Shown in pieces: positions 36,920 to 45,204 of a stretch of 64,000 nucleotides of DNA. Within the stretch, counting starts at the first letter, position 1; every line of letters begins with the position of its first letter. This stretch comes from Rhodanobacter sp. C03. Lineage in GTDB: Bacteria > Pseudomonadota > Gammaproteobacteria > Xanthomonadales > Rhodanobacteraceae. The DNA lies in the NCBI RefSeq assembly GCF_002001175.1, contig NZ_MUNT01000011.1, forward strand, positions 62,001 to 126,000, in the 5' to 3' direction. Below the pieces are notes generated by a model. It had not been told where the DNA came from. It saw nothing but the letters and a program-made list of their open reading frames with translations, and did not search any database. Both the position numbers and the translations under genes were made by a program.

Positions 36920-39547
36920 ATGACTTCATCCACGCCCCGCTTTCCGATCACCCCGCTGCTGCCGGAAATCCGCGCCTCACTCGCCGCACATCCGCGGCTG
37001 GTGCTGGAGGCGCCGCCCGGTGCCGGCAAGACCACCCAGGTGCCGCTGGCGCTGCTCGATGCGGCATGGCTGCAGGGGCTGAAGATCCTGATGCTGGAGC
37101 CGCGCCGGATCGCGGCGCGCGCCGCCGCGCAGTTCATGGCGCAGCAGCTCGGCGAAGAGGTCGGTCGTACGGTGGGCTATCGCATCCGCTTCGAGTCCAA
37201 GGTGAGTGCGGTCACGCGGATCGAGGTGGTCACCGAAGGCATCCTCACGCGGATGCTGCAGGACGATCCCGAACTGGGCGGCATCGGCGCAATCCTGTTC
37301 GACGAATTCCACGAACGCCATCTTGCTGGTGATCTTGGCGTGGCGCTGGCGCTGGATGTGCAGGCCACGCTGCGGCCCGAGCTGCGCCTGCTGGTGATGT
37401 CGGCCACGCTGGATGGCGAGCGCATCGCGCAATGGCTGCACGCACCGCGTATCTCCAGCCCCGGCCGCAGCTATCCGGTGCGCATCGACTATCCGCCGGC
37501 GCGCGCGCAGGAGAGCGTCGAGCATCAACTCGCACGCGTGGTGCGGCAGGCACTGGAAGACAGCGATGGTGACGTGCTGGCGTTCCTGCCCGGCCGTCGC
37601 GAGATCGCACGGGCGCAGGCAGTACTCATGCAGAGCCTCGATCGGAGTGATGTCGAGGTGGTCGTATTGCACGGCGAGCTGTCGCTGGCCGAACAGCAGT
37701 TCGCGTTGAGCCCCGCCGAGCCGGGCACGCGACGCGTCGTGTTGGCGACGAATGTGGCCGAATCCAGCGTTACCTTGCCCGGCATCCGTGCGGTGATCGA
37801 CAGCGGCCTCGCGCGTGAGCCGCGCTTCGATCCGAACTCCGGCTTCACCCGGTTGGAAACCGTCAACATCTCGCAGGCCTCGGCCGACCAGCGCGCCGGC
37901 CGCGCCGGTCGCGTGGCGGAAGGCACGGCGTACCGGTTATGGCCGCAGAGCAGGCGGCTCGATGCGGCGCGCACGGCGGAGATCACCCAGGCCGAACTGT
38001 CCGGCCTCGCGCTGGAACTGGCGGCCTGGGGTTTGACGGCGAGCAGCAGCGCGCAACTGCCGTGGCTGGACCCGCCGCCGCACGGCGCGCTGGCGCAGGC
38101 ACGCGAACTGCTGAGCAGCCTCGGCGCACTCGACAGCAGTGGGCGCATCAGCGCGCTGGGTCGCCGGATGCTGGAACTCGGCGCCACCCCGCGTCTGGGC
38201 GCTGCCGCGTTGCGCGCTCCGGATGAACGGCGCGCGTTGATCGCCGACCTGCTGGCACTGATGGAAGCACGCTCGCCGCTGCGCGGCGAGCAGGCACGCA
38301 GCGATGATTTCCGTGTGCGCGTGGCCGCCTTGCACGCCTGGCGCGACCGCCACAGCTCGGGTGGCCGCTCTCGCCCCTCTCTTGCGCATCCTGCGCCTGC
38401 GGGACTAGCACTTCCTGTGCAGCGCGCGTCCTTCGCTCGCGACACTGAGCCATCCATGGCTGGCGCTCGTGGCGGTGGCGTCGATGCCGGCGCACTGGCG
38501 GCGATCGAACAGGCCAGCAAGGGCTGGCGCCGACGTCTGGACGTCCGTACCGCCGCCAGCGGCATGCCCGACAGCCACGTCGTCGGCGACCTGCTGCTGC
38601 ATGCGTTCCCCGATCGCATCGCGCGGCGCGACGACAACAATCCATTGCGTTATACGCTGGCGAATGGCCGTGGTGCGCGTCTGCATGAAAACACGGCTCT
38701 GCTTGGCGAGCCGTGGCTGGTCGCGCTGGACCTGCGTTTCGAGGCGCGCGACAGTTTGATCCTCGCGGCCGCACCGCTCGACCCGCGCGTGCTGGAGCGT
38801 GATTACCCGGCGCAGTTCACGCGCGAACGCACGTTGCGCTGGAACGACGAACGCGCGGCGGCCGAGGCTTTCGACGAACGTCGCTTCGGCGCCATCGTGC
38901 TGGAACGTCGCAGCGTGCCGGTGCGACCCGAGGATGCGCTGCCGGCGATGCTGGCTGCGGTGCGCAGCAAGGGCCTCGGCGTGCTGCCATGGAGCGCGAA
39001 CGCGCAGCGCCTGCGCGCTCGCATGCAGGCGCTGCGCGCGTGGATGCCGGAACTCGGCTTGCCGGACATCTCCGATGCGGCGCTGCTGGCCTCGCTGGAT
39101 GACTGGCTGGCGCCGTATCTCGGTGGCAAGCACCGGCTCGACGCGCTCGACGCGGAGGAGCTGTCGCAGGCGCTGGCGGCGCGGTTCGACTACGAGCAGC
39201 GTCGCATGCTCGATGCGCAGGCACCGGAAACGCTCACTGTGCCAAGTGGTCAGCAGCGGCGCCTCGAATACGCCGAGGGCGAGCCACCGGTGCTGGCGGT
39301 CAAGCTGCAGGAGCTGTTCGGTCTGGCCGACACGCCGCGCATCGGCGGCGGGCGCATCCCGGTCACCTTGCACCTGCTCTCGCCGGCCGGCCGGCCGATC
39401 CAGGTCACGCAGGACCTGAAGGGCTTCTGGGAACGCACCTATCCGGAAGTGCGCAAGGAATTGAAGGGGCGTTATCCGCGTCACCCCTGGCCGGACGATC
39501 CGTGGACCGCCACGCCGACGCACCGGGCGAAGCCGCGCGGCAGCTGA
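36920..39547 (+). CDS. hrpB: ATP-dependent helicase HrpB (DEAH family)
   Basis: An 875-residue DExH helicase. Walker A is PPGAGKTT at 32-39, the DExH box DEFH at 128-131, SATLDGERIAQWLH is motif III, and QRAGRAGRVAEGTAYRLW is motif VI. The C-terminal HrpB domain (VTLHLLSPAGRPIQVTQDL, then FWERTYPEVRKELKGRYPRHPWPDDP) is complete. ATG 36920 matches the family N-terminus; ATG 36890 upstream is possible. Between about residues 479 and 518 the frame carries about 40 residues of unusual composition (SRPSLAHPAPAGLALPVQRAS), annotated separately. E. coli HrpB is about 810-824 residues long. The role is poorly defined (RNA metabolism). It follows gspD by 95 bp. Confidence 0.93.
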   Translation: MTSSTPRFPITPLLPEIRASLAAHPRLVLEAPPGAGKTTQVPLALLDAAWLQGLKILMLEPRRIAARAAAQFMAQQLGEEVGRTVGYRIRFESKVSAVTRIEVVTEGILTRMLQDDPELGGIGAILFDEFHERHLAGDLGVALALDVQATLRPELRLLVMSATLDGERIAQWLHAPRISSPGRSYPVRIDYPPARAQESVEHQLARVVRQALEDSDGDVLAFLPGRREIARAQAVLMQSLDRSDVEVVVLHGELSLAEQQFALSPAEPGTRRVVLATNVAESSVTLPGIRAVIDSGLAREPRFDPNSGFTRLETVNISQASADQRAGRAGRVAEGTAYRLWPQSRRLDAARTAEITQAELSGLALELAAWGLTASSSAQLPWLDPPPHGALAQARELLSSLGALDSSGRISALGRRMLELGATPRLGAAALRAPDERRALIADLLALMEARSPLRGEQARSDDFRVRVAALHAWRDRHSSGGRSRPSLAHPAPAGLALPVQRASFARDTEPSMAGARGGGVDAGALAAIEQASKGWRRRLDVRTAASGMPDSHVVGDLLLHAFPDRIARRDDNNPLRYTLANGRGARLHENTALLGEPWLVALDLRFEARDSLILAAAPLDPRVLERDYPAQFTRERTLRWNDERAAAEAFDERRFGAIVLERRSVPVRPEDALPAMLAAVRSKGLGVLPWSANAQRLRARMQALRAWMPELGLPDISDAALLASLDDWLAPYLGGKHRLDALDAEELSQALAARFDYEQRRMLDAQAPETLTVPSGQQRRLEYAEGEPPVLAVKLQELFGLADTPRIGGGRIPVTLHLLSPAGRPIQVTQDLKGFWERTYPEVRKELKGRYPRHPWPDDPWTATPTHRAKPRGS
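38356..38480 (+). repeat. repeat-like insert inside hrpB, in frame
   Basis: About 125 bp within hrpB with base patterns unlike the flanks: short hairpins GCGCATCCTGCGC (38384-38396) and GCACTTCCTGTGC (38408-38420), then CGCTCGCGACACTGAGCC and a near-palindrome GCCATCCATGGCTGGC. From memory, similar sequences occur as dispersed intergenic elements in xanthomonads. It keeps the reading frame and adds about 40 residues rich in Pro, Ser, Ala and Arg between two conserved parts (RVAALHAWRDRH and GALAAIEQASKGWRRRL). Boundaries are approximate. Confidence 0.45.
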
Positions 39548-39567
39548 GCGCGCGCAGACACTTCGGG

Positions 39568-39597
39568 CTGGCCCGAAAGGTCGCGCCCTCGGGCCGG
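39568..39597. terminator. GC-rich hairpin between hrpB and the ArsR-type gene
   Basis: CTGGCCCGA (39568-39576) pairs with TCGGGCCGG (39589-39597) with one wobble. No T-run follows. It may end hrpB transcription or be part of the next gene's control region. Confidence 0.3.
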
Positions 39598-39611
39598 CTA
39601 GACTTGGATGC

Positions 39612-40298
39612 ATGAACGATGGCGCACCGCTCAATCGTTATCAGTTGGCGGAACTCGGCAGCCTGCTGGCCGAGCCGGCACGCGCGGCGATGCTGCTCGC
39701 GTTGACCGACGGCACCTCGCGACCGGCTGGCGAATTGGCGCAGGCGGCCGGCATCACGCCGGCCACCGCCAGCGCACATCTGCACCGGCTGCTCGACGGT
39801 GGTCTGCTGGCGCTGCAGGTGCAGGGGCGCCATCGCTACTACCGGCTGGCGGATGAGCGTGTCGCGGCGATGCTGGAATCGCTCGCGCTGGCTCGTGCAC
39901 CGGCGCCGCATACGATGCCGGCCAGGGGTGATGCGCAACTGCGCCGGGCGCGTTGCTGTTACCGGCATCTGGCCGGTGCGCTGGGCGTGGCGTTCTGCGC
40001 CACGCTGTTGCAACGCGACTGGCTGCAAACCGAGACGCGCGGTCTGTTTCTGCGACCGGCTGGTATCGAGGCGCTGGTATCGAGCGGATTGCCCTTGGCC
40101 GATGCGTCACAGCTGTATGGTCGCAGTTGCCTGGACTGGACCGAGCGCCGCATGCATCTGGGTGGCCCGCTGGGGGTGATGTTGACCTCGGCGATGTTCG
40201 AGGCCGGCTGGTTGCGCCGGTTGCCGCAGGGACGCGCCTTGCAGCCCAGCGCGGATGGCTTGCGCCGGCTGGGCATGCTGGGCGTGCTGGTCGATTGA
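39612..40298 (+). CDS. ArsR-family helix-turn-helix regulator
   Basis: A 228-residue protein. Residues about 8-95 are a winged helix of the ArsR/SmtB type (LLAEPARAAMLLALTDGTSRPAGELAQAAGITPATASAHLHRLLDGGLLALQ is the DNA-binding core) with the wing in GRHRYYRLADERV. The C-terminal half (RARCCYRHLAGALGVAF, then LDWTERRMHLGGPLGVML) is found with ArsR-type helix-turn-helix domains in many Proteobacteria and may bind a ligand. The classical metal-site CVC motif is absent. It stands alone in its direction. Target unknown. Confidence 0.85.
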   Translation: MNDGAPLNRYQLAELGSLLAEPARAAMLLALTDGTSRPAGELAQAAGITPATASAHLHRLLDGGLLALQVQGRHRYYRLADERVAAMLESLALARAPAPHTMPARGDAQLRRARCCYRHLAGALGVAFCATLLQRDWLQTETRGLFLRPAGIEALVSSGLPLADASQLYGRSCLDWTERRMHLGGPLGVMLTSAMFEAGWLRRLPQGRALQPSADGLRRLGMLGVLVD

Positions 40299-40390
40299 TG
40301 CTGGTGCGGTCAGCAGGCGGTTGATACAAGCCCGGTTTGCACCACATGCAGCTTTCCGGGGAATGCCGCGAGGGAAGCATTCGGACGTCC

Positions 40391-40421
40391 AAAAAAAGGC
40401 CCGATCGTTGCCGATCGGGCC
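40391..40421 (-). terminator. rho-independent terminator of the S53 peptidase gene
   Basis: On the minus strand: stem GGCCCGATCG / CGATCGGGCC with a 4-base loop (40398-40421), followed by seven T (40391-40397). It lies 95 bp past the stop codon. A second 10-bp inverted repeat (TGACGGCAGC 40478-40487 / GCTGCCGTCA 40499-40508) sits directly after the stop codon. Confidence 0.85.
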
Positions 40422-40515
40422 GGAGGATTCCTTGGTCTGAAACAGGAAGCGCAGCCTTGCGTCTCCTTGACAACCGTTGACGGCAGCCGCGCGAGGCAGC
40501 TGCCGTCAGGGGTAC

Positions 40516-43176
40516 TTACTGCACGGTCAGGGTGACGTCGTCGAGCGTGAAGTCGGTGTTACCCGAGGACGAAGTCTCCTTGCCGGTGAACTTGATGGTC
40601 ACCGTCTGGCCGATGTACGCGGACAGGTTGGCGGTTTCCACCGCGTAGCCGGTGTTCGTGTTCTTGCTGGTGAACGAGCCCACCGTGCCCAGCACCGTAC
40701 CCGACGAATTCAGCACCTGCACGGTCAAGGTATCGACCGCCGTGCTCTTGGTCGAGTCGATATGCAGGTAGTACTGCAAGGTCGCCGTCGTCTTGCCGCT
40801 CGGAATCGCTACCGATTGCGAAACCGTGTCGGTGTGCGAAGTACCATACCCGTCGAGCCACGCGAACCACGTCCCTGCATGTGCGGTCTCACCGCTGCCG
40901 CAGTAGCTGGACGAGGAGCTGCTGCTGCTGCACAGCGAACCCGAACTCATGCTCCACGGTGTCGCCTTGCCGGTTTCGAAGCCGGTGTTGACGAGCAGCT
41001 GGGTCGGGGTGCCACCGCTGGAGACCGTCACCGATGCCGTCTTGGAGCTGGTCTTGCCATCGACGCTGTCGGTCACCGTCTCGGTCACGCTGTAGGTACC
41101 GGCGGCCGCATAGGTGTGGCTTGGGCTGGCTACGGCCGAGGTGCTGCCGTCACCGAAGGTCCACGCATACGTGCCGATGGAGCCACCCGAATCGGTGGAG
41201 CTGTCGGTGAAGGTGGCGGTAAGGCCGCTGGTGGTGTCGCTGAAGTTGGCGGTCGGCGTGCCACCGGTGGCGCCACTGGAGACCGTCACCGATGCCGTCT
41301 TGGAGCTGGTCTTGCCGCTGACGCCGTCGGTCACCGTTTCGGTCACGCTGTAGGTGCCGGCGGCCGCATAGGTGTGGCTCGGGCTGGTGGCGGTCGAGGT
41401 GCTGCCGTCGCCGAAGGTCCACGCATGCGAGCTGATGGTGCCGCCCGAATCGGTGGAGCTGTCGGTGAAGGTGGCGGTCAGGCCGCTGGTCGTGTCGCTG
41501 AAGTTGGCGGTCGGCGTACCACCCGTGCTGCCACCACCGCTGACATTGCCGGACAGCGCGCTGACGATGATGCTGCCGAAGCCGGTGGTGTAATCCCAGC
41601 CGGTGGCGGCCGTCTCACCGCTGTTGTTGCCCGAGGTGATGTCGTGGAAGTCGGTCGCGTAGTTGGCCGCCGCTGCCTTGTAGATCAGCGGAGCGGCGAA
41701 GCCGAGCGCGCCGCCATTGGCTGCCTGGATACGTGCCCACGCACCCACGAACAGTGGCGAGGACAGGCTGGTACCACCGATTTGCTGGTTGGCCTGACCG
41801 TCCACGATGACCAGTGCGCCGGAATCCGGGCTGCCTTCATAGGCGATATCGGGTACGCCGCGGAACTTGGAGGTGCCGTTCTGGCCCACGCCCACCTGCC
41901 AGCTCGGAATCGGCTCGAAGGTGCTCGGGCTGCCACCGGTGGCGCCTTCGCTTTCGCTGAGGTTGTTCCACACGGTCTCGCTGGACCAGGTCGTGGTGTT
42001 GGTGGTGTAGATCTCGGTGCCGCCGGCCGCGATCACGTACTGCGAGCTGGCGGGCCAGCTCGGGGTGATGCCGCTGGTGCATTCGTTGGCACCGGAGTCG
42101 CCGGCGGATACCGAGAAGGTCTGGCCCTGCGCCACGGCCTGCTCGAAGACGGCGTCTTCTGCGGTCGTCGTGCCAGCCGACTTCGCATCGGTTTCGCACT
42201 CGCCCAGCGAGACGTTGATCGCAACCGCCTTGTCGTCGGTCACCGCCAGGTTGTAGTCCGTGGTGAGGGCGGCATCGGAGAGCGAGGCAGCATCGTAAAG
42301 GATCAGGCTTTTCAGGCCACCCGACATCGCGATCATGTCCTGGGTGTCCAGATCCCATTCACCGTCGCCGCTGGCCGAGACACTGCCTTTGTTGCCGGTA
42401 CCCTCGATGGTCGGGACGAGCGAGGTCAGGCCGTTGGTGCTCTCGAAGGACTTGATGTCGCTGAGCACATCGCTCATCTGGCCAGATACCACGTTACCGA
42501 CGGTGATCGTCGTTGCCGGGGCAAGGCTGCTGGCGCCGTAGATCTTCGGGAAATCGAGCGGGTTGTGGCCGACAGCCGTACCGGACGTCGCATCCGTGTG
42601 AACGGCATTTGCACGCACCCGGCGCGCGAAGATATGCGACATGTGCACGTTATCCAGGCCCAGCACGGACTGCACCGTGCTCTGCAACTCGGCCGGGATC
42701 ATCACATCGTTGGAGTTGGCGTATGCATCGCGTCCGTCATGCGTGCGCACGTGCACCATCGAGGTATGGAAGGATGACTGCACCGTATCGGCTTGGCCAT
42801 CGGCCTCGACCAGCATGCGATTGGGCGCGATCGTGACATTAGTGAAGCCGGACTGCTTCAGATAATTCGCGACGGCCTGCGCCTGCGCCTGGGTCGGCGA
42901 ATACAGCGCGGCGAATTCCGCCGGTGTCAGCGCCTTGTGCTTGGGATCGGCCACATAGGCGTCCAGCTTCGACTTGTTCTGCAGCTGCAGTGAGATCACC
43001 ACGTGCATCGGCTGCGAGAACGCAAGCGGACCCTGGACAACATCACCGTTGCGCAGGCTGGTGGCATGATGCGGCTGCATCAAGGAGACGAACGAGGCTG
43101 GTGTGGCGAAGGCTGATGCGGTGGCAGCCATGCCGATGGCGGCCACCAGCAACTTGAGACGAAAATGGTTTGGCAT
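40516..43176 (-). CDS. secreted S53 serine-carboxyl peptidase (xanthomonalisin type) with two PKD domains
   Basis: An 886-residue sedolisin. Signal peptide 1-25 (ending SAFATP) and a pro-kumamolisin propeptide about 30-190. The catalytic domain follows: Glu273 and Asp277 (SGDGEWDLDTQDM), Asp360 of the oxyanion site (SVSAGDSGAN) and Ser470 (IGGTSLSSP). Two PKD domains follow, about 560-720 (each with TANFSDTTSGLTATFTDSST and HAWTFGDGSTS), then a C-terminal beta-sandwich with a Ser-rich start (LCSSSSSSSSYCG). These enzymes work at acid pH on extracellular protein. The pro-region and signal fit type II export, so the xps operon is a plausible exporter. A T-rich terminator follows and a clear inverted repeat lies upstream. 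Note that two long + strand ORFs are mirror images of this gene. Confidence 0.95.
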   Translation of the reverse strand: MPNHFRLKLLVAAIGMAATASAFATPASFVSLMQPHHATSLRNGDVVQGPLAFSQPMHVVISLQLQNKSKLDAYVADPKHKALTPAEFAALYSPTQAQAQAVANYLKQSGFTNVTIAPNRMLVEADGQADTVQSSFHTSMVHVRTHDGRDAYANSNDVMIPAELQSTVQSVLGLDNVHMSHIFARRVRANAVHTDATSGTAVGHNPLDFPKIYGASSLAPATTITVGNVVSGQMSDVLSDIKSFESTNGLTSLVPTIEGTGNKGSVSASGDGEWDLDTQDMIAMSGGLKSLILYDAASLSDAALTTDYNLAVTDDKAVAINVSLGECETDAKSAGTTTAEDAVFEQAVAQGQTFSVSAGDSGANECTSGITPSWPASSQYVIAAGGTEIYTTNTTTWSSETVWNNLSESEGATGGSPSTFEPIPSWQVGVGQNGTSKFRGVPDIAYEGSPDSGALVIVDGQANQQIGGTSLSSPLFVGAWARIQAANGGALGFAAPLIYKAAAANYATDFHDITSGNNSGETAATGWDYTTGFGSIIVSALSGNVSGGGSTGGTPTANFSDTTSGLTATFTDSSTDSGGTISSHAWTFGDGSTSTATSPSHTYAAAGTYSVTETVTDGVSGKTSSKTASVTVSSGATGGTPTANFSDTTSGLTATFTDSSTDSGGSIGTYAWTFGDGSTSAVASPSHTYAAAGTYSVTETVTDSVDGKTSSKTASVTVSSGGTPTQLLVNTGFETGKATPWSMSSGSLCSSSSSSSSYCGSGETAHAGTWFAWLDGYGTSHTDTVSQSVAIPSGKTTATLQYYLHIDSTKSTAVDTLTVQVLNSSGTVLGTVGSFTSKNTNTGYAVETANLSAYIGQTVTIKFTGKETSSSGNTDFTLDDVTLTVQ

Positions 43177-43378
43177 TTAGAGCTCCCAGAACGTTTTTGA
43201 GGCCAAACGAAGCCGTTGAGACCCGTGGACCTCATGAATTAGTGTCATGGACAGACACGACACGACGAGTTTTCTTGGATTGCCCTGCGATCCCGTGTCT
43301 TGTGTCCAACCCTCCCCCAGGTTTCCCTCAGGGTTGAACGCAGATTTGAAGTGGTCTTGCAGAAGTGGCCACAGGATC

Positions 43379-43404
43379 ATTCGCCAAGCTCCCAGTTGGC
43401 GAAT
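43379..43404. promoter_or_regulatory. inverted repeat upstream of the S53 peptidase (candidate operator)
   Basis: ATTCGCCAA (43379-43387), 8-base spacer, TTGGCGAAT (43396-43404): a perfect 9-bp dyad about 200 bp upstream of the peptidase start. The half-site contains TTCGC, as do the direct repeats upstream of the subtilisin gene. Confidence 0.45.
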
Positions 43405-43950
43405 TCAACGACGGTATGAGTTGCAGATGAAACGGGTCAATAGGACTTTTTGTAGTGGTCGGTGACTGCGGTCACATAATCAAAAAATGGCGTCGGTGTG
43501 TCTGCAACGCAATTATTTTCAATAATCATGGCGCTGCGGAACCCTGTGAAAGCACGTACGTTCGATTCCAGCGCGAGCGTGTTGCGCGATGCTTTTCATG
43601 AGTGCAATCAGTCAAATGGGCGCCGCATGCGTGAGCGGGGCAGGAACGTCTTGGGTGATCCAATACAGCAATGAAATCGATTACGCGGGAGGTGGAACAT
43701 TTTTGATGGAAGCGTAATTACATGCGTTTGGAACGATATTAATTCATCGAACTCGCAATATTTTGCCGAACCCTTGCGTGATCGACCTCGGGATAATCGA
43801 TGCAATCCGATTAATCCGATTTATTTTCAATTCAGCTGATCCTGTTCGAACGATACCGATGCTGGCTAGGCGCGTGAACGTCAATCCGACTGCGGCGGAA
43901 TGACCCGGTTGCCGGTTCATTCCGTTCGGACAGCATGCGACCATGCACGG
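43405..43950. other. non-coding, less GC-rich stretch
   Basis: No convincing gene. The base composition is visibly richer in A and T than the rest of the window (43480-43860 contains AATAATC, ATTATTTTC and TTTATTTTC runs), with a small inverted repeat ATTATT/AATAAT (43512-43526) and no clear terminator or promoter box. It may carry the promoter of the S53 gene and that of the flavoprotein gene, or be a remnant of transferred DNA. Confidence 0.5.
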
Positions 43951-45186
43951 ATGACCCGAACAACTTCCCCGAACCTGGCCATCATTGGCGGTGGCCCGGC
44001 CGGCCTGATGGCCGCGGAAGCCGCGTGCAAGGCCGGCGTGAAGGTCGATCTGTATGACGCGATGGGTTCGGTCGGCCGCAAATTCCTGTTGGCCGGCAAG
44101 GGTGGGCTGAACCTGACCCATGGCGAACCACGCGCACGCTTCGTCGAACGCTATGGCGCGCGTCGGGCCGAAATCGCGCATTGGCTCGATGCATTCGATG
44201 CGGATGCCTTGCGTGCCTGGGCACGCGGGTTGGGTGTGGAGACCTTTGCCGGCAGTTCGGGCCGGGTGTTTCCGCGCGATCTCAAGGCGGCGCCGCTGCT
44301 GCGTGCGTGGTTGCACCGTTTGCGCGAATCCGGCGTGACGTTCCACATGCGCCATCGCTGGCTGGGCTGGCAGGCGCATGGCGCGCTGCATTTCGCCACA
44401 CCGCAGGGCGAGCGTGCGGTGCCGACGGATGCGGTGATCCTCGCGCTGGGTGGCGCCAGCTGGCCGCAGCTCGGTTCCGATGGCGCATGGCTGGCGCCGC
44501 TGCAACAGGCCGGGATCGACATCGCGCCGCTGCAGCCGGCGAACTGCGGGTTCGAGCTGGCCTGGAGCGAGCATCTGTCCAGCCGCTTCGCCGGTGCGCC
44601 GCTCAAGGCCGTGGTGGCGCACTGGACGGATCGCCGCGGCGTGGCGCACGCGCGGCAGGGCGAATGCGTGCTCAGCGAGTACGGCATCGAGGGCAGCCTG
44701 ATCTACGCGATCGGCGCGGAGTTGCGGGAGCAGTTGCTCGAACGTGGCGAAGCCGTGCTGCGGCTGGATCTGGTGCCGGGCTACAGCGAACCGGCACTCG
44801 CCGATCGCCTGGCGGCACCCCGCGGCAAACACAGCATCGGCGACTGGTTGCGCCGACGCGCCGGGCTGGATCCGGCGAAGTGCGCGCTGGTATTCGAGCT
44901 GACCGCGAAGGCGACGCTGGCCGATCCGCTGGCGCTGGCAGCACAGCTCAAGTCCTTGCCCTTGCACCTGCGTGCGCCGCGGCCGGTCGCCGAGGCGATC
45001 AGCACCGCCGGTGGCGTGCGGCTGGAAGGACTGGACGACAAGCTGATGCTACGCATGCGTCCGGGTGTGTTCTGCGCCGGCGAGATGCTGGACTGGGAAG
45101 CGCCGACCGGCGGCTACCTGCTCACCGCCTGCTTCGCCAGCGGACTGATCGCCGGCCGTGGCGCAGCGCACTGGCTGGGAAAGTAG
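43951..45186 (+). CDS. BaiN/HI0933-family FAD-dependent oxidoreductase
   Basis: A 411-residue flavoprotein. The N-terminal FAD/NAD-binding Rossmann motif is IIGGGPAGLMAAEAACKAG (residues 10-28). FLLAGKGGLNLTHGEP and the C-terminal GVFCAGEMLDWEAPTGGYLLTACFASGLIAGRGAA are characteristic of the HI0933/TIGR03862 (BaiN-like) group, in which the C-terminal strand completes the FAD site. It is likely a redox enzyme; no physiological substrate is established for this subgroup. ATG 43951 is taken; the frame extends to 43900 but without family sequence. It ends 18 bp before the convergent efflux operon. Confidence 0.9.
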   Translation: MTRTTSPNLAIIGGGPAGLMAAEAACKAGVKVDLYDAMGSVGRKFLLAGKGGLNLTHGEPRARFVERYGARRAEIAHWLDAFDADALRAWARGLGVETFAGSSGRVFPRDLKAAPLLRAWLHRLRESGVTFHMRHRWLGWQAHGALHFATPQGERAVPTDAVILALGGASWPQLGSDGAWLAPLQQAGIDIAPLQPANCGFELAWSEHLSSRFAGAPLKAVVAHWTDRRGVAHARQGECVLSEYGIEGSLIYAIGAELREQLLERGEAVLRLDLVPGYSEPALADRLAAPRGKHSIGDWLRRRAGLDPAKCALVFELTAKATLADPLALAAQLKSLPLHLRAPRPVAEAISTAGGVRLEGLDDKLMLRMRPGVFCAGEMLDWEAPTGGYLLTACFASGLIAGRGAAHWLGK

Positions 45187-45204
45187 CCGGGACGCGTGCT
45201 GTCC

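Noticed and set aside
40477..42777. 766-codon open frame on the + strand opposite the S53 peptidase
   Set aside because: Antisense of a peptidase with full catalytic residues; the Gly/Val/Arg-rich product is not domain-like.
43247..43465. 72-codon + strand ORF upstream of the S53 gene
   Set aside because: No ribosome site or domain; it spans the inverted repeat and promoter region.
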